This document shows, piece by piece, positions 56,758 to 64,000 of a DNA stretch of 64,000 nucleotides. The notes under the pieces were generated by a model that saw only the letters and a list, made by a program, of their open reading frames with translations, had not been told where the DNA came from and ran no database searches. The translations under genes were made by a program, and so were the position numbers. How positions within the stretch are numbered: the stretch's first letter is position 1; the number at the start of each line of letters is the position of its first letter. This DNA comes from Gelatoporia subvermispora B (taxonomy: Eukaryota; Basidiomycota; Agaricomycetes; Polyporales; Gelatoporiaceae): positions 1,660,693-1,724,692 of the forward strand of contig KB445795.1 in the NCBI GenBank assembly GCA_000320605.2, given 5' to 3'.

Positions 56758-58903
56758 TCAATCGAATCCAACGGCATAACTATGACTGTTCTGCGACGGT
56801 CGGCGACCTTCCGCGATGCGACGTGATAGAGTAGTGCCGAGGAAGGATATCAATGTCATGACCAGGACCCAGAAATAGCGCAGCAGAATGAAGTCGAAAC
56901 CATTTGAGAACGCGAACAGCGAGCTGGCGACTGCCGGACTAAACGAGCGTGCAAAGCACTGAAGGCGGCTGAAGTCAGTGAACATTCACATTATGCAATC
57001 AATACTGTATACCATGGCAAATTGTGCGAGCCCATTGGTAGCTCCAAGTGACGATGGATCGGGCGCGGCGTCCTTCACTAGAATCATGCTGACCCTGAGA
57101 TTGTGAATGTATCAGATTTCGAACGGCTCCGCAAGACAGGTGTACATACGAAAATGCCAGGCAAGCCGTCCGTGAGATCGCAAGCAGGGCTGCGATACCG
57201 ATCCATACCAGGATCTTCGTTGCAGGCATTATCTGGCCCGTCATCTCGTCCAGACCGGTGCGAGCGATGAGGTTCAGCCCGGGTAAAAGTACGAAGCAGA
57301 ACGGCCATAGCCCCATGCAGAAGTTGTACATCTTCGCATGATCAAATCGACGCAGCAGATACGGCATGAAAAAGAGCTGCAGACAGACAGACACCATGCC
57401 AGAGATGGCAAGGGAGTACCCAATCTCGGATGCCTGTCAAGGGTTTCAAGAATCGATGAGACGGCTGACACGTGTAATAACGGTCGCAGTATGATGCATA
57501 CAGTGAATGCCAGTCCCCCGCCATTAACAGGTGAAAAGCAGTACAGCACTGAAAGACGCAATGTTAACACATGCAGCTTCTAGAGTGCAAATCGAGCGCC
57601 TCACCGAATGTGACATCGAAGCCAGTGGCGCTGACCGAGGGTTGTCAGCTGTATAATGAAACCGAATTCTGTGCAGAAGCTTACATGAACGCTAAACCGA
57701 ATCCACTGATACACAACGCGCGGACAACAGGAATCGAAATCAGTGACTTGACGCTCGCAGGCTGTGGGGACTTTTCGGCATGATTGCTCCCGTGTTCCGA
57801 CCCAATCTGGCGCATTGGTACATAGTCTTTGTTCTTCCATCGCTTGCTAGGCAGTGTCTGACAGATGGCAGATGGGCATGTGGTGGATATAATTGGCGAG
57901 ATCGGTGGCATACCTCCTCCAGACAGAAGTATCCGCCTATCACGCCTGCGAACGCGACCATTCCCGCGACGAAGCATGGCAGGAAGTAGGGATACGCGCG
58001 AAGAAAGGGGTAGTTGAACCATTGAGGGAATTTCTCCGCTGGGTCTGAGAAGCTCCCCCCTAAGAGAGGACTGGAAGACGAAGAACGGGACCGTCAGAAT
58101 TACCGTGAATAGTATAAGATCCTGAACACTGCTTGCCCAATGATGGCACCAAGGGGCCAGCACAGTCCGTAGATGGGAAATGCGACGGCCTGGTTCGTAG
58201 AGTCCGTGATTTCGCCGAGGACAGAATGGATGACTGCAATATTCCCAGAGAACAAACCGCCTGCCACGACGTCAGTAATAGCGAGACGTCTAGCATTTGC
58301 CATCGCACCTAGACAACGAGCGAACAGCACTCCCGCCAGAGTATGGGACATGCCGAGAAACAACGTTGAAAATCCAATGCCCAAAATTCCCACCAGAACA
58401 ACCGGACGTCTACCGATAGCATCTGCATGAATGTTGGGGTTATCACACTACATTCCGACATGTAGCACCGGAAAATTGACTTGCCCGACAGGCGAGCCCA
58501 GTGATATATGGAACACAGCTGTGAGATAGCAAAGCTACTCTCCTAAGTAAAGCGAGGTCCAACTGAGCATACATCCACAAGGAGGCCGGCGCCAACTTGA
58601 GATAGCTAAACTCACCACCAGACCGCTGTAGAACCCGATTTTGGACCGATCCTCGGTCAAATGAAGGTGATCCATCATTTCATTTACATATGGAAAGATT
58701 TGCGTGAATGCGATGGGATCGACCAGTCTGACTCCACATAAGGCGGCCAGTTGTGCTTTGGGCACGGGAGTAATCCCACCGTAGTCTTCCTTGTGTTCAC
58801 GCGCAGGACTGCGTTCGGCATCGTCTAGCTCATCGAACAAGGATCGTGGCTGGTGGTGGGGGGAGGAATGGCTAGAAGTACAAGATTGGTGGTGGGCCAC
58901 CAT
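56758..58903 (-). CDS. Major facilitator superfamily transporter
   Basis: Ten exons: 58903-58616, 58542-58485, 58422-58137, 58070-57914, 57857-57685, 57630-57605, 57548-57502, 57433-57150, 57094-57013 and 56958-56758, giving 533 residues. A hydrophilic N-terminus of about 50 residues leads into roughly 12 hydrophobic segments. The MFS motif A appears as ARLSDAIGRRPVVLVG, and later blocks include FPIYGLCWPLGAIIGPLLGG and LGATNGLAQFAM. It belongs to the drug:H+ antiporter-like group; the substrate is unknown. Introns 58484-58423 (GCAAGT) and 58136-58071 (GCAAGC) are GC-AG. An in-frame 12-residue stretch, ARRLAITDVVAG, sits inside a usually tight helix junction and is unusual for the family. Exon 6 is 26 nt. 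Confidence 0.9.
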
Positions 58904-59392
58904 GACCGCTCAGTTCGAGGACGAACGAGGAAGTGGGGGATTCAGGCGGTGCCTCGGTGACTTTTATGCACATCGCGAAGTGACGCATTTCTGATCATTC
59001 CCGGCTGGACGAATTCCTTTACGTTCTGCAGACGACGCTAGACAACTTCCGACCTCTGACGTGGGAGTCAATGGGCCATGTGCTCGCTCTGCTCGAGGCC
59101 TCCAAAGATGGCTTGCAGACTGCTCTGAACGTCGAGCTCGACGGTGCTGAAAGCGTCGGACTGGGAAAACCTACTTTGATATGATCAGCACCATTCGCGC
59201 ATGCGGGGCCCCGGCTTCGGCGCCTACACTGCCTATGATGGCGCCCATTAAACAGAGCCAAACAGAGTCAGCCACCGGCTGGGCGGCAGCACAAGGATGG
59301 GCCGTGCTGGACTGGCGTTGATTGTCGCTCTGAATTCCCTCCTCTCTCATCAATAGGCCCCGTCCTCCAAACCGCTATACCGCCATCTTACC
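58904..59392. other. Divergent promoter region
   Basis: 489 bp between the MFS transporter start and the unknown protein gene. No gene recognised. Confidence 0.5.
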
Positions 59393-60240
59393 ATGGATTT
59401 TAATACTCACGACAACATTGTTCTCGTTGCACCCCGCCCAGTGCGCCTTGCTACGCTCAATGCCTCCGCTCCTTATCCCCAGTTTAACTCCGTTCTCAAC
59501 CGTCCGCACGCCCGCGCACCCAGTTGCCGTATCGTCGAGGAAGTCCTCGAAGACAAGCTGAATGTTACAGAGCCGCAGGAAGAGCCTGTCTCTCCTCGCG
59601 CATCCCCGCGGTACGTGTTCCTCATCAGCGGTTTCTGACTGTATAGTTCGATTAGATTCTACTCGGTGTCTGGTGCGTCTCGATAAGAGCCCTGCTGAAT
59701 TCATCTAATTACCTAGATCCAACCTACCGTCCGAAGCCGTCGAAGAGTTCTTGTCTATTCTCAATTCAACGGCCATGTTCTTCCCGCCCACCTCTCCGGT
59801 GCTCCGACCTGCCAATGCGAACATGCCCCCGCACTACTTTACCTATCGCCGGCCGAACCCTTCTAGCATCAGCCCTTCTCTCCCTGAAGGACTTGGCCTG
59901 ACTCTCGTCGACCGTGGCAATGAGACTCAGAAGGAGAACGACCCCGTCCCATACCCCTTCAAGCTACTCGGCGCGAACGCGCTTGGTGAGTAGAGTCTCC
60001 CATTGTGATCGCACTGACGTTGACGAAGCTCCCACATGTTGTCTAGCATCCCCTGTGTCCCGTGTGCATACCCGCAACCCCTTTCAGCGACACCCGTCTT
60101 ATGAGACTGCCATCGCCGGCCTCCTGGGACAACGCTCTCCCGTGTGTTCTCCCGCCCCCATGGCGTCTACTCTCTCTCCGGCTGCAATCCCCCTACCCCT
60201 TCCCACTCCTGACGAGATGGAAATGGATCCCATCTCATGA
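59393..60240 (+). CDS. Unknown protein, Pro/Ser-rich
   Basis: Three exons, 59393-59610, 59717-59985 and 60047-60240, give 226 residues. I do not recognise the family. It begins MDFNTHDNIVLVAPRPVRLA and has no signal peptide or membrane segment. It contains an ordered-looking block (LPSEAVEEFLSILNSTAMFF) and otherwise short Pro-rich segments such as YFTYRRPNPSSISPSLPEG. It ends LPLPTPDEMEMDPIS. Three exons joined by good GT-AG introns (106 and 61 nt) with matching phases support a real gene. The TPDEMEMD-type end and SP/TP pairs suggest a phosphorylated regulatory protein, but that is speculation. Confidence 0.72.
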
Positions 60241-60758
60241 ATATAAATAATTTTAACATACTATCACCCGTCTCTTGCGCTCACTTCACCTATGATTGTG
60301 CCCCCATCTAGCAGTGTATTTCACCACCAATTTCCATGTCCGATGTAACCTTGTCCGTTAATTGACATTGACACTTCATGATTCACTCGTATCGGTTGTC
60401 GTTCTGTGATTATCTTATTTAGTTTCACTTCGTGTGGTATAATTCTCCGTGTACTCTTCAATTACCTCCCTCGTTTTGTTGTAATTCTGGTACGAAGTAT
60501 GGAAAGAGTTGGTGCCTCATAATATACCACTTTATACCGTCTGAATTCCGGTCTGAACCATGTCTGCGGTCCGGACGAGCCGTGGAATGTAAGAACGGCT
60601 TCCTTGGCAGTGGAGCGCGAAGGAAACCGTGAACCACATTCTATGTTTGTACGAAGGTTTTGGTAGAGGAATTACCAGCTGTCGCAGACCATTCAGTCAG
60701 GAACGCGCGACAGCCCGAGTTTACTCCGCCAGACGCCACAAAGCTCTACCACTGCCAA
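60241..60758. other. Intergenic spacer
   Basis: 518 bp between two plus-strand genes. The left part is T-rich, typical of a 3' end. No gene recognised. Confidence 0.5.
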
Positions 60759-61206
60759 ATGCACAACGCTACAACCGTAGGTCACCTAGTACCAGGCGAC
60801 CACCTGACAAGTAGGCACTATTCTAACCCTCCAGTCTTTTCAGCGCCGCAGATCTACCGTGGACGCTAGCCATGCCAGGAAGTCTTCTGAAGCCCTCGTT
60901 TCACCTGAAGGCGCTGTGCCCAGCACTACAACGGGATTATTGATCCTTGGCTGCACAATCGCTTTGTTCATTTTCGGGAGTTATGCAATATTGTTCAGTG
61001 CATTCTTCCCCCAGACTGGTATACCAGTGAGTACTACGCTCACGCCCTCGAGGCATCGTCGAGCTGAGGGCCAACTACACTTGCAGTTCCTCGACATTCT
61101 GGCTCAGGACACGCACTACAAGTACTTCTTCATCCTGCTCATCCCTACTACATCGTACTTTGTCATCGCAAATTGGGTCGGATGGCAATATTATCGGAAT
61201 TCATGA
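60759..61206 (+). CDS. PIG-Y-like subunit of GPI-GlcNAc transferase (small membrane protein)
   Basis: Three exons, 60759-60776 (18 nt), 60844-61026 and 61087-61206, give 106 residues. Two hydrophobic segments are present, TGLLILGCTIALFIFGSYAI with LFSAFF, and YKYFFILLIPTTSYFVIANW. The protein ends VGWQYYRNS. The order helix, P..D, helix, W-x-G and final Y/F-R-N/H-N/S resembles PIG-Y, the small subunit of the enzyme that starts GPI-anchor synthesis in the ER. The match rests on a short pattern, so the identity is moderate. The main frame has no ATG after its upstream stop; the 18-nt exon supplies one in phase, and the 67-nt intron carries a good CTAAC branch site. Confidence 0.72.
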
Positions 61207-61549
61207 CCCCTTTCCTACCAACCTGTGGAGTTCCAATATCATGAGCAAGCAGGAGCCCAAGATGACGTGTTCAAGTCTGTCATATCTTCTACTCAAGGTC
61301 GAATCTCACGCTTCCAGAGCAGCTTGTGTTTAACTTGGCGGAGTCCGTCACAACGAAGCCTTACTTTCGTCGTAGACCATACGGTCCTAACAGATGGTTT
61401 AAGCCTGATCATAGACAAATCCACATAGGAGACATATGCTACATGCCACGACGACAAAGCATACGAGAGCGAGCACAGCAAGAGACGATAAATACTTGCA
61501 GTTGAATAAGTTATTGCAGCAAAGGTCCGAATGTGAGAGACGCGTGAGA
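61207..61549. other. Convergent intergenic spacer
   Basis: 343 bp between the stop codons of the PIG-Y-like gene and SFI1. No gene recognised. Confidence 0.5.
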
Positions 61550-64000
61550 TCAAGACGAAGACTTGGGTATACGCGGCCGCTCTAGCGAAGGCCGAGATCG
61601 CAGCTGCAGCTCCCGTAACTCCTGCCACAGCGAACCTCGCGGGACAAGGTCCCCTCCGGATGCGGTTGACAAAACCGTCGGGGCTCGTGGCGCACGTTCG
61701 CGGACACGGGTAGCACCCCCGTAAGATGATGCGGGACGTGTAGGGCTGGGGCTGCGCGTGCTCAAAGCACGGGTGGATAACCTGGGACGCGTCGACGGGG
61801 CAGGCAGCGCAGATCTTGTTCCAGTGATTCTCTCCGATCGCTCTGACCGTGCTGGCGAACGTGAGCGGCTGGTGAGCAAACTTGCGATCCCAAATTTGCC
61901 GGAAGGTGTCCGTGAGCGCACGGGAAGGGCCTCAGCATCGTCTTCTGTTTCGTCTTCCGCCGGACTGCTCGGCCGAGGGGGTTTTGACGGGAAAACCATG
62001 TGGCTACTGAAAGACGGAGCCCGTGGTCGTGGGTTGGGAGCCACCTGCCGTGCAACCGTGGGCAGACGCAGGTATCTTGCTCGTCTGTCATATAACGTCA
62101 GCTCTTCATCATCTACATGCCTGTCTGGAACTACGCACGCGACAGCCTTGAGCTCGATTTTGGTCTTGTAAGCCTTGACCCATTTCTCCAAAGCCTTACC
62201 TGTTGAGATGTTAGTGGTGATTTCTAAGACCGTGAGCTTGCATCAACATACTCAAGACCGCATTTCGTTCCACCTCGCGGGCTCGCTTGGCTTGCAATGC
62301 TCGGGGCATCGCATCACGCCAAGCGCTCCATGCTTTTGCTCTCAGACGCGATGAATGGAAGCGAACAGCAGGTAAAGACTTAGATGTACGAAGTCAACCA
62401 GTCAACCTCATGGTCTGAAGGACTCGGGAGGGACAAACCTTGGTTTTAGATAGCCAAATACCGAAGGCTCGGAACATCATGTTCCTCTGACTCTGGATCA
62501 CAAAGCTGTCCGCCTTCGTCGCGTATTGAGAGTTGGAACGTAGACAGTCAGTATACTCCACGTACCAGAGGTTCCAATCGGAAGTCTAAGAATCGCTCTC
62601 GCCATTTATCCCAGGCGACAGATTCCTGCTGGAATTTGATCTCCTCTTCCCTTTGCTCAAGTAGCAGACGTCTGTGGCGTGCTTTCCTAGCAGCGGTCAA
62701 CCAACGATAGAACATTCGGCGCATGTTCTCTGTATATATTAAGGTCATCAAACAATGGTTCATGGCACTCAGGATATTGAGTTAATTCTGACCTTCTCGC
62801 TTGACGTCTTGATAGCTTGCCATCAAGCTCAGTTCCTCCACATGGCGGATACATAAGTCCTTCCATTTTTCGAATGCACCACTGCATGAGGGTCAATCTC
62901 AACAGTCTGAACGGCATGTCTTCCAGATGAGACTTACGCGAGCAGTCTCTTGTCGTGTTTCTGTGTCACTTCTAGCTCTCGGAACTTGACGTCAGCTACA
63001 CGATTGGTCCAACGGACCAACACTTCAGATACCATGCGCTATCAACACAGCTGAGCTTTGCATAATCCCTTGAAGTGCGTATGAAACATACCGCTGCAAC
63101 ACGCCGAGATATGATTTGCTCGATCACCTTGTGCTGCCGCTGTCGTTGAGCTGCGTCAAGCCATCCTATAGAGATATCGTCAGAATCCTCGGACAGAGAC
63201 GTGCCTAATGAGCGGATCCTCACCAGTGAAGAATTTCTTGACGATACGACCCTCAAACACCTTCAGGTTCTTTTCACGGCTGCGTTCTTGAGAACGTTGG
63301 GCCCACTTCTGCATGTATTTCTTCACAGTGAAGAATTTATGGGCTATTCTCGCTTGCTTCGCCATTCGAACTTTCATGCGCAATTGAAGCCGCCAGGCAA
63401 GAAGCGTCCTGAACTGGAGTTGTGACGAATGGTAGTGGACAGCAAAGGCTTGAGCATTTTGGTGAGTGATGTACACTCGACGCCACCTCTGCAAAGCCTC
63501 GATCGCAAGAGAAGATGACGGGCGTATGCGGTAGCTCAGAGCCAGATCTACATGTTCTGTTCAGGACAGCAGATCTGCTTGAGAGAGCCTGACCAACTCA
63601 CCTTCTAGCGCTTTCTGGTGTTCAATACGCTCCTTCCATTTGCCCCAGGCCTGCTTCAGTATTCTCATGGTTCTAACACGGTCCAGGAGTCGGCCACGTT
63701 CGTGTGCTTTCCAGACACGCATCACAGCACGAACCAACACGTCATTCTGACGGACGATGTGTTTGGAGGCTTTGTTCTCAAGTACCTGACAGTCCATTCT
63801 AGTCAGCTCAGTATGCAACCGTTGACGCTTGCACATACTCGTATATGACGTTTGGCGTTCTTCCATCTGCCCAGGGCGTGCCTTATGACTATCTGGTCGT
63901 AGAATTGGTCCGCTATGCGTTGTTCGTGCCTAAGGGATGGTCAGATCAGAATTCGATGATCCTGATGACACTGACAATTGTTTTTTCCAAACATCCAAGG
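61550..64000 (-). CDS. SFI1: SFI1 spindle pole body protein (partial; N-terminal part outside window)
   Basis: Eleven visible exons: beyond 64000-63976 (partial), 63929-63839, 63785-63602, 63556-63224, 63165-63092, 63038-62938, 62881-62793, 62729-62566, 62513-62439, 62378-62252 and 62199-61550. They encode about 637 C-terminal residues. Sfi1 forms long helices of repeats that bind centrin (Cdc31) and build the spindle pole body half-bridge. At least thirteen Trp-centred repeats are visible, for example ALGRWKNAKRH, VMRVWKAHERGRLL, QAWGKWKERIE, YMQKWAQRS, AFEKWKDL, MFYRWLTAARKARH, AWDKWRERFLDFRLEPL and ALEKWVKAYK. The last 180 residues are disordered, Ser/Pro/Arg-rich (RSRTPSGKF, RSRSPARSERSER), with many possible CDK sites, and end PRIPKSSS. 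Confidence 0.9.

Noticed and set aside
1..64000. Mobile elements, CRISPR arrays, viral insertions or a biosynthetic gene cluster
   Set aside because: No transposase, reverse transcriptase, long terminal repeat, spaced direct repeats, capsid-like gene or backbone biosynthetic enzyme was visible on either strand.

Overview
The window is a nuclear segment from a filamentous basidiomycete, most probably an Agaricomycete. That placement is inferred from three things: small, gene-dense, intron-rich genes with introns mostly 44-67 nt long; the familiar basidiomycete form of the encoded proteins; and a 33-residue metallothionein of mushroom type. No sequence search could be run. All gene models were built by hand from splice sites, conserved motifs and reading-frame closure. 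Every complete model closes in frame from ATG to stop. The two genes cut by the window edges are partial.

Layout, left to right. 0-11.4 kb: the tail of an acidic protein, cytochrome c heme lyase, a nitronate monooxygenase with 11 exons, a WD40 protein, a possible CINP-like protein, the splicing factor SYF1, Rab geranylgeranyltransferase alpha (BET4) and a tiny metallothionein. 13.3-28.6 kb: decapping scaffold EDC4, SFT2, glyoxalase II, a Ser/Thr-rich single-pass membrane protein, SRP receptor alpha, a basic unknown protein and mitochondrial ribosomal protein mL49. 31.0-41.2 kb: PLP synthase (SNZ1/PdxS), an RS-rich protein head-to-head with cyclin L, YPT1, an aspartic protease and a zinc-ribbon protein. 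43.1-64 kb: a Zn2Cys6 transcription factor, NOP16, QCR10, a HAD-family hydrolase, a penta-EF-hand protein, a peroxisomal acyl-CoA synthetase, an MFS transporter, an unknown protein, a PIG-Y-like protein and the C-terminal part of SFI1.

These are mainly housekeeping genes for RNA processing, vesicle traffic, mitochondria, lipid metabolism and spindle poles. They are not a metabolic or defence cluster. Neighbouring genes usually alternate in strand, so many pairs share short divergent promoters (108 bp at the shortest) or converge tail-to-tail. Four gene-poor gaps of 1.6-2.4 kb hold nothing I can identify.

The unusual signal is in the splicing. The acyl-CoA synthetase appears to need a single-nucleotide exon, so that one glycine codon is assembled from three exons. 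The same gene has a 7-nt exon preceded by a GC-AG intron. Seven GC-AG introns occur in five genes. Other very small exons include an ATG-only first coding exon and a 6-nt exon. I found no transposon, CRISPR array, tRNA or rRNA gene that I could support.
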